From NCBI GenBank assembly GCA_023437225.1, contig JAEZGS010000014.1:1-64000 (forward strand): a stretch of 64,000 bases of DNA, in the 5' to 3' direction. Shown here piece after piece: positions 26,825 to 35,962 of the stretch. The translations under genes and the position numbers were made by a program. The DNA comes from Bacteroidota bacterium (GTDB lineage: Bacteria; Bacteroidota; Bacteroidia; Chitinophagales; Chitinophagaceae). Numbering within the stretch: position 1 is the stretch's first letter; every line of letters starts with the position of its first letter. Under the pieces are notes generated by a model. The model was not told where the DNA came from. It ran no database searches and saw only the letters and a program-made list of their open reading frames with translations.

Positions 26825-27957
26825 TTACTCTCGTTGCAGGTGCAAGACCGAATTTTATCAAAATCGCGCCAATCATTAATGCTATTCGAATATATAATGC
26901 AACTGCTCCTCTTGGGCAGTTCATGCGATATCGACTTGTGCATACCGGTCAGCATTTTGACCAAAATATGAGTGGTGATTTTTTCGATCAGCTGGGAATT
27001 CCTGATCCCGATGTAAATCTATGCGCTAGAGGAACTTCTCAAGCGGAACTTACTGCAGAAATAATGATAAAATTTGAAAGGGAGCTTTTGAATTATAGGC
27101 CTGATGTGGTTTTAGTGGTAGGCGATGTTACCTCGACAATGGCATGTGCAATAACTGCCAAGAAGTTGTGTATTCCAGTTGTGCATGTAGAGGGTGGAAT
27201 TCGCTCGGGAGATTTATCTATGCCGGAGGAAATTAATCGGATCGTAACTGATGCAATTTCCGATCACTTCTTTACAACAAGTGTATTTGCCAATGACATT
27301 TTGATGGCAAACGGTATAAATAGAGACCAAATTCATTTTGTGGGGAACACTATGATTGATACACTCCTCCAAAATTTAGGTAAGCTGCGACAACCTAAGA
27401 TCTGGCAAGACCAAATGTTAAATGAAAAGGAATACATAATTTTGACTTTACATAGACCATGCAACGTAGATAATCTAGCGAAGTTAAAAGGAATTTTAGA
27501 CTCCATCTTACTTTCAACATCAAACACTCCAGTCGTTTTTCCAGTTCACCCTCGAACTCGGAAACAGCTGGATCGCTTAGATTATCAATCAGGTTCTCTA
27601 TTGCAAGTTACACCGCAGCCATATCTAGATTTTATGTACTTATTAAAGCACTGTAAGGCGATTGTAACTGATTCAGGGGGGATTTCTGAGGAGTCAACTG
27701 TGTTAGGTATTCCGTGCATTACGTTACGGAACAGTACAGAAAGACCTGAAACGGTAATTACTGGAACCAATGTTCTGGCAGGGGATAATCCGGAATGCAT
27801 TGCTTCGCTTTTAAAGCAGGTTATGCAGGGTGAATGGCCGATTGGATCGATACCTGAATTTTGGGACGGAAATACTTCAAAGCGAATAGTTGAAACCCTT
27901 TCAAATCTTTACTCATTAGGCCCTCAGTCTATTAAGAAATCTCTATTTCCTGCTTAA
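26818..27957 (+). CDS. wecB: UDP-N-acetylglucosamine 2-epimerase (non-hydrolysing)
   Basis: It interconverts UDP-GlcNAc and UDP-ManNAc, or acts on a related UDP-diacetamido sugar. The 379-residue protein has VAGARPNFIKIAPI at the N-terminus, HTGQHFDQNMSGDFF near 41-55, HVEGGIRSGDLSMPEE near 128-143 and SGGISEESTVLGIPC near 288-302. All are family signatures including the catalytic His/Glu/Asp region. No UDP-ManNAc dehydrogenase follows in the locus, so the product may be used by the neighbouring oxidoreductase instead. Start ATG overlaps the previous stop. Confidence 0.93.
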   Translation: MLVTLVAGARPNFIKIAPIINAIRIYNATAPLGQFMRYRLVHTGQHFDQNMSGDFFDQLGIPDPDVNLCARGTSQAELTAEIMIKFERELLNYRPDVVLVVGDVTSTMACAITAKKLCIPVVHVEGGIRSGDLSMPEEINRIVTDAISDHFFTTSVFANDILMANGINRDQIHFVGNTMIDTLLQNLGKLRQPKIWQDQMLNEKEYIILTLHRPCNVDNLAKLKGILDSILLSTSNTPVVFPVHPRTRKQLDRLDYQSGSLLQVTPQPYLDFMYLLKHCKAIVTDSGGISEESTVLGIPCITLRNSTERPETVITGTNVLAGDNPECIASLLKQVMQGEWPIGSIPEFWDGNTSKRIVETLSNLYSLGPQSIKKSLFPA

Positions 27958-27973
27958 AGCTCAAACTTAACAC

Positions 27974-29368
27974 ATGCAACGCCGTTTCCTTGATCTCCTC
28001 CGACTAGTGTTGGGCGGACTGGACATCGTTACGCTTAATATCATTTGGTACTTAATAAGGTTATTGCCAAGTGTGGAGTTTTCACAAGAAAATCCTGGGA
28101 CAGAAAACATTTCGCCCTTGGTTATTCTAAATATTTCATGGTTTTTAGTCGCTTGGTTGGCTGGCGTCTACGGACAAAAACGAATTTCCGGGTTTGAGAG
28201 CTTCTCTCGGTCATCAATGAGGGCGTTTGCTGCATGGTGTGTTGTTAACTTAGTCATTTTATATGTTGCGTTCCCGACAATAACTCTCATGAATCAAGTG
28301 TTCATGACTATGGTGGTGTATGGATTTATGTTGCTCATCAATCGTTTTATCTATTTAGTGTTTTATCAATATTTCCGGAGACAAGAAAAATTGTTGAAAA
28401 AAATCTTGATTCTCGGATATAATGATGTTTCTAAGAAATTAGTTTCTTACTTCGAAAGTGATGGAATGAATACTGAGATTGTAGGCTTTTGTGAAGATTC
28501 ATTGGAGGTAACCGAGCTAAGCAACTATCCAATACTTAGTTCAATAAACAAGGCGCTCGAGACATCGAAGCTGCACAAGGTTAATGAAATATATTCAACT
28601 GTTTCACCAGAAATGGAGCCAGAAATTTACAAGATAATGCAAGGCGCAGACCAAGAATGTATAAGATTCAAATTAGTGCCTGACTTGAATTTTTTTATTA
28701 AAGGGAATATCCACATTGATTATTATAAAGACATTCCTGTCCTTTCTTTGCGAACCGAACCATTAGATGAAATTTCAAACCGTATAAAGAAAAGGATTTT
28801 TGATGTGTTGGTGTCTTCTATCGTGACACTCTTAATTTTGTCATGGCTCATTCCACTCTTAGGTTTAATCATTTTTCTAGAATCTAAAGGTCCTATCTTT
28901 TTCTTACAACTAAGAAGCGGTAAAGACAATAAACCGTTTAAATGTATAAAATTTCGCAGCATGGTGGATAACTTAAATGCGAATGAAGTTCAAGCGACAA
29001 AAAACGATTCTAGACTGACGAGGATAGGCCTTTTTTTAAGAAAGTCGAATTTGGATGAATTTCCTCAATTCTTGAATGTACTGCTCGGAAATATGTCTAT
29101 CGTGGGGCCTCGACCGCATATGCTTAAACATACCAGTGATTATTCTAAGCTTCTCGGCAAGTACATGGTCCGGCAGTTCCTTAAGCCTGGCATCACAGGT
29201 TGGGCCCAAGTAAACGGCTTACGCGGTGAGACCAAAACACTTTTTCAAATGCAGCAGAGGGTTGAACATGACATATGGTATATGGAAAATTGGAGCGTAT
29301 GGCTCGATGTTCGAATAATTTTCTTGACTATCTATTCAACTCTCAAAGGTGACGAAAACGCCTTCTAA
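27974..29368 (+). CDS. Undecaprenyl-phosphate sugar phosphotransferase (WcaJ type), EPS1
   Basis: It starts repeat-unit assembly by moving a sugar-1-phosphate to undecaprenyl phosphate. The 464-residue protein has four N-terminal membrane helices (to about 120), a nucleotide-binding-like CoA domain (KKILILGYNDVSKKL near 140), a fifth helix (near 275-300) and the catalytic domain with FRSM, RKSNLDEFPQFLNVL and GNMSIVGPRPH. KPGITGWAQVNG closes the signature set. A second gene of identical length (464 aa) but different sequence lies in EPS2 at 43743-45137, so each locus has its own initiating enzyme. Confidence 0.94.
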   Translation: MQRRFLDLLRLVLGGLDIVTLNIIWYLIRLLPSVEFSQENPGTENISPLVILNISWFLVAWLAGVYGQKRISGFESFSRSSMRAFAAWCVVNLVILYVAFPTITLMNQVFMTMVVYGFMLLINRFIYLVFYQYFRRQEKLLKKILILGYNDVSKKLVSYFESDGMNTEIVGFCEDSLEVTELSNYPILSSINKALETSKLHKVNEIYSTVSPEMEPEIYKIMQGADQECIRFKLVPDLNFFIKGNIHIDYYKDIPVLSLRTEPLDEISNRIKKRIFDVLVSSIVTLLILSWLIPLLGLIIFLESKGPIFFLQLRSGKDNKPFKCIKFRSMVDNLNANEVQATKNDSRLTRIGLFLRKSNLDEFPQFLNVLLGNMSIVGPRPHMLKHTSDYSKLLGKYMVRQFLKPGITGWAQVNGLRGETKTLFQMQQRVEHDIWYMENWSVWLDVRIIFLTIYSTLKGDENAF

Positions 29369-29396
29369 GATCTAAACCGGATTATTTTTCTTACAG

Positions 29397-30806
29397 ATGC
29401 TTTTCAACTCGTTTCATTTCTTGTTCTTTTTCATTATTGTCACTTTCGTTTATTTTAAAACGCCAAGTAGATTTAGATGGGTGACTTTGTTAACCAGCAG
29501 CTGTTATTTTTATATGGCGTTTGTTCCTGTGTATATACTCATCTTGTTTTTTACAATTGCTGTTGATTATTTAGCTGGCATATACATTGAAAAGTCAAGC
29601 GGAAACAAGCGCAAGATGTATCTTATTTTCAGTTTGTTAGTAAACGTTTGCGCATTAGCGGTATTTAAGTACTATAATTTTTTTGCTGGAAATGTTAATG
29701 CAGTGTTTAGCTTTATTCACGAAGCTATGCGTCTTCCGTTGATGAATATCTTGTTGCCCATCGGACTTTCGTTTCATACGTTCCAAGCAATGAGTTATAC
29801 AATTGAAGTGTACCGCGGTCACCAAAGGGCGGAGCGTCATTTAGGTATATATTCTTTATACGTGATGTTTTATCCACAACTGGTTGCAGGCCCAATTGAA
29901 AGGCCCCAAAATTTGTTGCCTCAATTTTGGGCGCATCATAAATTTGACTATGCTCGCCTAACAAGCGGCCTTCAGTTAATGTGCTGGGGTCTCTTCAAAA
30001 AGATAGTCATTGCTGATAGATTAGCGATTTATGTCGATGCTGTATATAATAATCCTGATCAGCAGAGCGGTTCAACGCTTTTACTTGCAACTCTCTTTTT
30101 TTCGTTTCAAATTTATTGTGATTTCTCCGGGTATTCAGATATTGCGATTGGTTCTGCGCGCGTGATGGGATTTGATTTAATGCGAAATTTCAATCGCCCA
30201 TATTTTTCTCGTTCAGTTTCCGAGTTTTGGAAACGTTGGCACATTTCTTTATCAACCTGGTTTAAAGATTACCTATATATTCCCCTAGGCGGGAATAGGG
30301 CCGGAAAATACCGTGTGTATTTGAATTTAATAATTGTCTTTACAGTGAGCGGAATTTGGCATGGTGCAAATTGGACTTTTGCAATTTGGGGGTTACTAAA
30401 CGGATTTTATTTAATCCTTGAATCAATAAAAAAAAGCACGAAACTTTCTTATTTTTCAAACTTCGCTAACGGGTATTTGGCGTCGGTGATTACGTTTGGG
30501 CTCGTTTCCTTTGCTTGGATATTCTTCAGGGCGAACAATATAAAAGATGCACTAATTATAGTGCGACGAATTTTTTCCTCTCCAGGGGCGCTATATTATG
30601 AAAACCCGTCTATGCTTATATTTTCGTTTTTCGGAATAGGATTTTTGATAATCGTGGAATATCTGCAAGAAAAAGGGTTGCCTAGGGTCGTTAACAATCT
30701 ATGGCAAACATCATTAGTTAGGACCATTTCGTTTGCCGCCTTGATAGTTGTGTTATTCCTCATAGGTGTTTTCGATGGTGGCCAGTTCATTTATTTTCAA
30801 TTTTAG
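29397..30806 (+). CDS. MBOAT-family O-acyltransferase (AlgI-like)
   Basis: This 469-residue polytopic membrane protein moves acyl (usually acetyl) groups across the membrane to polysaccharide. About ten hydrophobic helices are visible. PQLVAGPIERPQNLLPQF (near 160) and GIWHGANWTFAIWGLLNG (near 319-336, with the catalytic His) are MBOAT signatures. Together with the SGNH protein encoded 6 bp downstream it forms the usual two-part acetylation module (compare AlgI with AlgJ/AlgX, or DltB with DltD). Confidence 0.92.
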   Translation: MLFNSFHFLFFFIIVTFVYFKTPSRFRWVTLLTSSCYFYMAFVPVYILILFFTIAVDYLAGIYIEKSSGNKRKMYLIFSLLVNVCALAVFKYYNFFAGNVNAVFSFIHEAMRLPLMNILLPIGLSFHTFQAMSYTIEVYRGHQRAERHLGIYSLYVMFYPQLVAGPIERPQNLLPQFWAHHKFDYARLTSGLQLMCWGLFKKIVIADRLAIYVDAVYNNPDQQSGSTLLLATLFFSFQIYCDFSGYSDIAIGSARVMGFDLMRNFNRPYFSRSVSEFWKRWHISLSTWFKDYLYIPLGGNRAGKYRVYLNLIIVFTVSGIWHGANWTFAIWGLLNGFYLILESIKKSTKLSYFSNFANGYLASVITFGLVSFAWIFFRANNIKDALIIVRRIFSSPGALYYENPSMLIFSFFGIGFLIIVEYLQEKGLPRVVNNLWQTSLVRTISFAALIVVLFLIGVFDGGQFIYFQF

Positions 30807-30812
30807 TTGCTA

Positions 30813-31940
30813 ATGAAATTCTCTTCTAACCCTCAAAGGTTAAGGCAAATTGGGTTCCAAGTTTGCCTATTTGCTATTACCATCTTGGTTTTGGATCTGG
30901 CAATTGGAAGAATATTAAGGCATTATTACTTTTCCCAAAAGTCTGGATTGTTATTTCGGACTACTTATGCAATGGAACGGACAAAAGAAGAAATTCTGAT
31001 TTTCGGATCATCAAGGGCTAATCACCATTATCACTCTGCTGTCTTGAGCGCACATCTTAAGCAGTCTGTTTATAATGTCGGTAGGGATGGACATTTTATA
31101 TTGTATAATTTGGCAGTGCTTCAATCAAATTTGAAACGGTACACACCAAGTACCATTTTGCTTGATATTTCTCGTGATGAATTTGCAGTAAATAATGCCG
31201 ACTACGACCGATTGGCCTCTTTGTTGCCGTATTATGATGATCATCCCGAGATTCGTAACGTAGTTCATTTAAAAGGGCATTTTGAAAAGTTCCGGCTACT
31301 TTCTAAAATTTATCCATACAATTCTCAACTGCTCACAATAGCCGTGGGAAATATGGAGCGTAATCGTTTTCGTGACTTGAATCGAGATGTACAAGGCTAC
31401 GTTCCTTTACACAAGAAAGTTGACGGATCGATAAGCATTGCAAACCACTTTGTCAAAAGGGATATCGATAGTATAAAGATTCGAGCGTATATTTCTTTTA
31501 TTAAATTGTGCCAGGAAAGAAACATTAGTATAGTAGTAGTTGTGTCACCATACTTAGCTGTTGGAGGGAAGCGAGATACTTCCATCACAATAGCCAAAAC
31601 CCTTGCTTCATATTACAATATACCTTTCCTTGATTTTTCGAATGACCATTACTTCCAAGAAAATGCTCGGTTGTTTGCGGACCACGTGCACCTTAATGAT
31701 GCAGGAGCAAGAGTGTTCTCAAAAATGATAGCCCAGGTGGTGACACGGTTACAGCAAAAAAAGAAAATTAATTACAGCCTCTCTGAAGTCGACCTTCTCA
31801 TCGGTGACTCCACCAAAGCCCAGACAAAACTTGGATGGAAACCTTCCACATCCCTCCATCAACTGGTCAAAGAAATGATGCACCAGGATCTGCTTCATGC
31901 GCGGTCTAAACAAACCGCCACCGTCGATCAATACTTCTAA
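30813..31940 (+). CDS. SGNH-type acetylation protein fused to a GMD C-terminal tail
   Basis: The ATG at 30813 is chosen; a TTG at 30807 is possible. The 375-residue product begins with a membrane anchor (about 15-33), then an SGNH/AlgJ-like periplasmic domain: block I IFGSSRANHH (near 68) and block V DHVHLNDAGARVF (near 290), carrying the Ser and the Asp/His. The last 51 residues (about 325-375), from EVDLLIGDSTKAQTKLGWKPS, do not belong to this fold. They match the C-terminus of the GDP-mannose 4,6-dehydratase encoded 1.4 kb downstream (EVDLLIGDATKARTKLNWKPR). Nucleotide style also changes at about 31780, from AT-rich to the GC-richer style of EPS2. The tail is best explained as the 3' remnant of a replaced gmd gene. 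Confidence 0.85.
   Translation: MKFSSNPQRLRQIGFQVCLFAITILVLDLAIGRILRHYYFSQKSGLLFRTTYAMERTKEEILIFGSSRANHHYHSAVLSAHLKQSVYNVGRDGHFILYNLAVLQSNLKRYTPSTILLDISRDEFAVNNADYDRLASLLPYYDDHPEIRNVVHLKGHFEKFRLLSKIYPYNSQLLTIAVGNMERNRFRDLNRDVQGYVPLHKKVDGSISIANHFVKRDIDSIKIRAYISFIKLCQERNISIVVVVSPYLAVGGKRDTSITIAKTLASYYNIPFLDFSNDHYFQENARLFADHVHLNDAGARVFSKMIAQVVTRLQQKKKINYSLSEVDLLIGDSTKAQTKLGWKPSTSLHQLVKEMMHQDLLHARSKQTATVDQYF
31785..31940 (+). pseudogene. 3' remnant of a gmd gene, read in frame by the SGNH gene
   Basis: These codons encode the C-terminal 51 residues of a GDP-mannose 4,6-dehydratase homologue (VDLLIGDSTKAQTKLGWKP, then LVKEMM). The intact gmd at 32389-33489 has the corresponding segment from about 33328 onward, diverged at the nucleotide level. 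The rest of the gene is missing. The remnant is in frame with the upstream gene, so it is translated as a tail. It marks the right-hand edge of the AT-rich cassette. Confidence 0.8.
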
Positions 31941-31972
31941 CTTTTCTCATAGGTAAGGCTCGGTTTACACAA

Positions 31973-32003
31973 GGTCTCGCAGTTATGCGGGACCTTTTTT
32001 TTT
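31973..32003 (+). terminator. Rho-independent terminator of EPS1
   Basis: The stem GGTCTCGCA (31973-31981) pairs with TGCGGGACC (31986-31994), with one G-U pair and a GTTA loop, followed by nine T (31995-32003). It lies 32 bp after the last EPS1 stop codon. EPS2 must therefore have its own promoter, in agreement with the control region at 32173-32257. Confidence 0.92.
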
Positions 32004-32172
32004 GCCCATAACCTCTAAACTCTTCAATACGGAGGATGAGATAACAATAAGATAACAATGAGAGAACAAGAAGAGAACGATGAGTGAATCAGAACATAAT
32101 TAACCTTGCTAAATCGCTTTAGTCATTGTCTCACCATTGATACACTTATCTATAAGGTTTTACCTTTAGTCG
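32004..32172. repeat. Intergenic region with an 11-bp degenerate tandem repeat
   Basis: Five consecutive 11-bp units run from 32040 to 32094: GATAACAATAA, GATAACAATGA, GAGAACAAGAA, GAGAACGATGA, GTGAATCAGAA. The period is about one helical turn, so the units face the same side of the DNA. They lie about 170-225 bp upstream of the predicted EPS2 transcription start. No gene is seen here. Confidence 0.65.
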
Positions 32173-32257
32173 CACATTTTAGTAGGTATTTCCGACTACA
32201 ATGTGCAAAAACTACTAGTTCAAGTAGCTTGTCATCCGTAAGCAAACGTTATTTTTG
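32173..32257 (+). promoter_or_regulatory. Upstream control region of EPS2
   Basis: The elements are CACATTTTAGTAGGTA at 32173-32188 (identical to 9987-10002), ACTACTA at 32211-32217 followed by AGTAG to give CTACT-N6-AGTAG, and the -7 box TATTTTTG at 32250-32257. Offsets from the first block are 38 and 77 nt, exactly as before EPS1. The predicted start is near 32265, giving a leader of about 124 nt. The leader can form a TGCCCC/GGGGCA stem (32266-32271 with 32293-32298). Confidence 0.65.
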
Positions 32258-32388
32258 CGCCTTTATGCCCCCTCAAACCTATCGAGAAAGCAGGGGCACT
32301 AACACGAATCCATCTTTATGATCAACCTTCGTGCAACATAATGTGCCCGATTGCTGGTCATGCATTGGATTCTAACAGAGCTGATATT

Positions 32389-33489
32389 ATGAAGACTGCA
32401 TTGATCACAGGCATAACAGGCCAGGATGGCGCCTACCTTGCCGAACTTTTACTTGAAAAGGGTTACTTCGTTCACGGTATCAAAAGAAGATCTTCCCTCA
32501 TCAACACCGATCGCATCGATCACCTTTACCAGGACCCACACACCCCGGATCTGAGGTTTAAGTTGCACTACGGCGATATGACCGATAGTACCAACCTTAT
32601 CCGCATCATCCAGGAAACACAGCCCGATGAGATCTATAACCTCGCGGCAATGAGCCACGTTAAAGTGAGCTTCGACACCCCCGAATACACCGCAAATGCA
32701 GACGGGCTGGGTACTCTGCGTCTCCTGGAAGCCATACGCATTCTCAATCTCGAGAAAAAAACGCGCATCTACCAGGCTTCAACTTCAGAGCTATACGGCC
32801 TCGTACAGGAAGTGCCACAGAAAGAAACCACGCCTTTCTACCCGCGCTCTCCGTACGCAGTGGCTAAACTCTATGCATACTGGATCACCGTTAACTATCG
32901 CGAAGCATATGGTATGTTCGCATGCAACGGTATCCTCTTCAATCATGAAAGTCCTCTTCGCGGCGAAACATTCGTCACAAGAAAGATCACCCGCGCCGTT
33001 GCAGCAATAGCATGCGGTCAGCAACAATGTCTGTACCTGGGTAACCTCGATGCGCAGCGCGACTGGGGTCATGCAAGAGACTATGTCGAAGCAATGTGGA
33101 AGATCCTTCAGCAGGATACGCCCGAAGATTTCGTGATTGCCACCGGCATAACAACACCTGTTCGTGAATTTGTTCGCATGGCATTCGCTGAACTGGGCAT
33201 CACCATTGACTTCCAGGGCACAGGCATCGATGAGAAAGCTTTCGTGGTGAGTTGCTCCAATGAAGAGTATCAGATCGAAAAGGGAACTGTTGTCGTTGCA
33301 GTGGATAAAGAATATTTCAGGCCTACAGAAGTGGATCTCCTGATCGGTGATGCAACCAAAGCTCGCACAAAACTTAACTGGAAGCCCCGGACTTCACTTT
33401 CAGAACTTGTACAGGAGATGGTTGCAGAAGATGTGAAAGCGGTACGTGCACTGGCTATTGATCAAATTCATTCCTATGATGTTTCTTAG
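32389..33489 (+). CDS. gmd: GDP-mannose 4,6-dehydratase
   Basis: It converts GDP-D-mannose to GDP-4-keto-6-deoxymannose, the precursor of GDP-fucose, GDP-rhamnose and related sugars. The start at 32389 (MKTALITGITGQDGAYLAEL) begins directly with the Rossmann strand; the in-frame ATG at 32341 would add 16 non-conserved residues. The 366-residue enzyme has GITGQDG, STSELYG and the catalytic YxxxK (YAVAKLY). No reductase for the 4-keto product (fucose synthase or Rmd) is seen in the window, so it must be elsewhere. It is the first EPS2 gene and overlaps the SLBB gene. Its C-terminus is homologous to the tail on the SGNH gene of EPS1. Confidence 0.95.
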   Translation: MKTALITGITGQDGAYLAELLLEKGYFVHGIKRRSSLINTDRIDHLYQDPHTPDLRFKLHYGDMTDSTNLIRIIQETQPDEIYNLAAMSHVKVSFDTPEYTANADGLGTLRLLEAIRILNLEKKTRIYQASTSELYGLVQEVPQKETTPFYPRSPYAVAKLYAYWITVNYREAYGMFACNGILFNHESPLRGETFVTRKITRAVAAIACGQQQCLYLGNLDAQRDWGHARDYVEAMWKILQQDTPEDFVIATGITTPVREFVRMAFAELGITIDFQGTGIDEKAFVVSCSNEEYQIEKGTVVVAVDKEYFRPTEVDLLIGDATKARTKLNWKPRTSLSELVQEMVAEDVKAVRALAIDQIHSYDVS

Positions 33490-35878
33490 AAAGCTCTTGT
33501 TATTGTTTTGTTTGTTCTTCTCTTTGATCGCCGCAGCACAGATCCCATCGGATCTCAGCCAGGTCAAAGCAAGCCAGATATCTGATGTGCAGCTTCGCCA
33601 GATGTTGCAACAGGCTTCATCGAGCGGACTTAGTGAGCAACAACTCGAAGCAGAACTTCTCCGTCGCGGCCTGCCTTCTTCAGAGCTGGCAGAATTGAAA
33701 TTGCGTATTCAGCAACTGGGTACAGCAACACCGGCAACGGATACATCAACAGCGAACTATCAAAGTGGTGCTCGTCGCATTACCAATGCATCGAAGAACG
33801 AGCTGCCCATCGCAATAAAAAAGACTCCGCAATTATTTGGAACAGAATTGTTTTCTAACAATAATCTGAGCTTCGAACCGGATCTTCGCATGGCCACTCC
33901 AAAGAATTATGTCATCGGTCCGGATGATCAGCTCATACTGAATATTTATGGACTGAACATCTCGCAACAAAATCTTCGTGTTAGTCCTGATGGCACAGTG
34001 AACGTTCGGTATGCGGGCATCGTACAACTTGGCGGCTTAAGCATTGAAGGCGCTGCAAGTCTGCTGCGATCGAGGTTAAGCAGGTATTATCCGGGACTTA
34101 CCAATGGCCAGACCAAACTCGAATTATCTCTCGGCGATATAAGAAGCATACAGGTAATATTGATCGGTGCAGTGAATCGTCCGGGTACATACACACTTCC
34201 ATCACTGGCTACATTGTTCAACGCGTTGTATGTAAGTGGTGGTCCTGCAGAAAATGGTTCATTCAGGAACATAGAGCTTATTCGCGGAAACAAAGTCATC
34301 GCCAAAGCGGATCTATACGAGTTTCTCATCAATGGTATTCAGCGTTCCAATGTGCGGCTCGAGCACAACGATGTGATTCGTGTTCCATATGCAAATCTTC
34401 TTGTAACGGTGGATGGACAATTGAACCGTCCGGGCATATTTGAAATGCGCAGCGATGAATCTTTAGCCGATGCAATCAATTATGCCGGTGGATTCAGAAG
34501 CAACGCATTCAGGGCCCGTATAACTGGTCGCCGCGTGGCCAACTACGAGCGAAGTGTATTGGATGTTCCGGGAGATTCGCTAAATAATTTTAAGTTGAAC
34601 AATGGTGATGAGTTTTATATCGATTCGATCATCGACCGGTATCAGAACCGGGTAGTTGTAAGCGGTGCGGTATATAAGCCCGGACCCTATGCATTGCAAC
34701 CCGCAATGACGGTGAAAGACCTGCTGAATAAAGCACAGGGGTTGAAGGAGGATGTTTTCAGTGAGCAGGCAATCCTGGTAAGAACGAGAGACGATCGCAC
34801 CAAAGAATACCTGACAATCAATCTTAGGAACGTTATAGCCGGGCAGCAGCCAGCATTGCAGCTCAGGCGTGATGACAGTCTGCATGTGTCGTCCATCTTT
34901 GATTTGCGTGATACTGCGGTGGTGACCATCAATGGTGCAGTTCGCAAGCCCGGTACATACCGGTTCGAGGATAGTTTATCATTGAAAGCACTCATTATAA
35001 AAGCGCATGGCTTTGCAGAGAATGCTACTTCAACAACGATAGAGATTTCGCGACGCAAACGCGATGTTCAAAACATTCCCGGCAGTTCGATTGTGGAGAT
35101 CATTTCAGTGAATACGGATAAGAATTTGTCAGGTGCAGGAGCGGATGTGGTACTGCAGCCTTATGATATCGTGACGATAAAGGAAGATCCTTATTACAAG
35201 AAACAGATCAGTGTAAAAGTATCTGGTGAAGTAATGATGCCTGCAGTGTACACGCTTCAAAGCAGGGAGGAGCGACTCAGTTCATTGATCAATAGGTCGG
35301 GCGGTTTGTTATACACCGCGAATGTGAAAGGGGCGAAGCTGCGCAGGTTGAAGCGAACGGTTATTGATTCGTCAGAGATAAAGCGATTGTTTGTAACATT
35401 TGAAAGGGACAGTTCCAGCAATGCTCTGCAGCAGGTATCGCGCAATGCAACTGAGGTGGCCATCGACCTTGCATTTATTCTTAAGAATCCACGATCAGAA
35501 GATGATATTACATTAGAAGATGGAGACGAACTTATCGTGCCAAGAATTGACAATACTGTAAGCGTGATGGGCGAAGTATTTCGTCCGCTCGATATCATGT
35601 TCGACAAGCATAAGAATATAAACGATTATCTCTCCGATGCCGGTGGTGTTACACGATTGGCAAGTAAGGGGAAAACGTTTGTAATATATCCAAATGGAAG
35701 TTCTGCAAAGACTACCAAATGGCTCGGCATATTCCGCGACTACCCGAGGGTAGAACCCGGGTCGCAAATATTTGTGCCGCAAAAACCAAAGCGTCAGGGC
35801 ATCGACGTTGCAAAGGCCGGTATCCTCATCTCTGCATTGACTGCATTGGTGACCGGCATTGCATTGTTTACGCGCTGA
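33479..35878 (+). CDS. Long SLBB-type polysaccharide export protein
   Basis: This outer-membrane export protein of about 799 residues is three times the length of the EPS1 Wza. The start at MFLRKLLLLFCLFF (33479, or ATG one codon earlier) opens a signal peptide ending near AAAQ. There follows a helical Gln/Leu-rich segment (20-90), a polysaccharide-export domain near 135-220 (YVIGPDDQLILNIYGLN) and about five SLBB repeats recognisable by VxGxVxxPGxY patterns (LIGAVNRPGTYTLPS, VDGQLNRPGIFEM, VSGAVYKPGPYALQP, INGAVRKPGTYRFED, VSGEVMMPAVYTLQS). A C-terminal helix (ILISALTALVTGIALF) ends the protein. It overlaps the gmd stop by 11 bp. Repeated SLBB domains are common in long Bacteroidota exporters. 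Confidence 0.92.
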   Translation: MFLRKLLLLFCLFFSLIAAAQIPSDLSQVKASQISDVQLRQMLQQASSSGLSEQQLEAELLRRGLPSSELAELKLRIQQLGTATPATDTSTANYQSGARRITNASKNELPIAIKKTPQLFGTELFSNNNLSFEPDLRMATPKNYVIGPDDQLILNIYGLNISQQNLRVSPDGTVNVRYAGIVQLGGLSIEGAASLLRSRLSRYYPGLTNGQTKLELSLGDIRSIQVILIGAVNRPGTYTLPSLATLFNALYVSGGPAENGSFRNIELIRGNKVIAKADLYEFLINGIQRSNVRLEHNDVIRVPYANLLVTVDGQLNRPGIFEMRSDESLADAINYAGGFRSNAFRARITGRRVANYERSVLDVPGDSLNNFKLNNGDEFYIDSIIDRYQNRVVVSGAVYKPGPYALQPAMTVKDLLNKAQGLKEDVFSEQAILVRTRDDRTKEYLTINLRNVIAGQQPALQLRRDDSLHVSSIFDLRDTAVVTINGAVRKPGTYRFEDSLSLKALIIKAHGFAENATSTTIEISRRKRDVQNIPGSSIVEIISVNTDKNLSGAGADVVLQPYDIVTIKEDPYYKKQISVKVSGEVMMPAVYTLQSREERLSSLINRSGGLLYTANVKGAKLRRLKRTVIDSSEIKRLFVTFERDSSSNALQQVSRNATEVAIDLAFILKNPRSEDDITLEDGDELIVPRIDNTVSVMGEVFRPLDIMFDKHKNINDYLSDAGGVTRLASKGKTFVIYPNGSSAKTTKWLGIFRDYPRVEPGSQIFVPQKPKRQGIDVAKAGILISALTALVTGIALFTR

Positions 35879-35962
35879 TAGTTGTGGTGGTTTGTCCGAA
35901 AAAAAAATTACTCAGTGTGACTGAGGTGGCGAAGCTGTGTTCGATGCTAATTATTTCAAAGT

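Noticed and set aside
32341..32388. An earlier ATG for gmd.
   Set aside because: It adds 16 residues before the Rossmann strand; family members start at the MKTALITG position.
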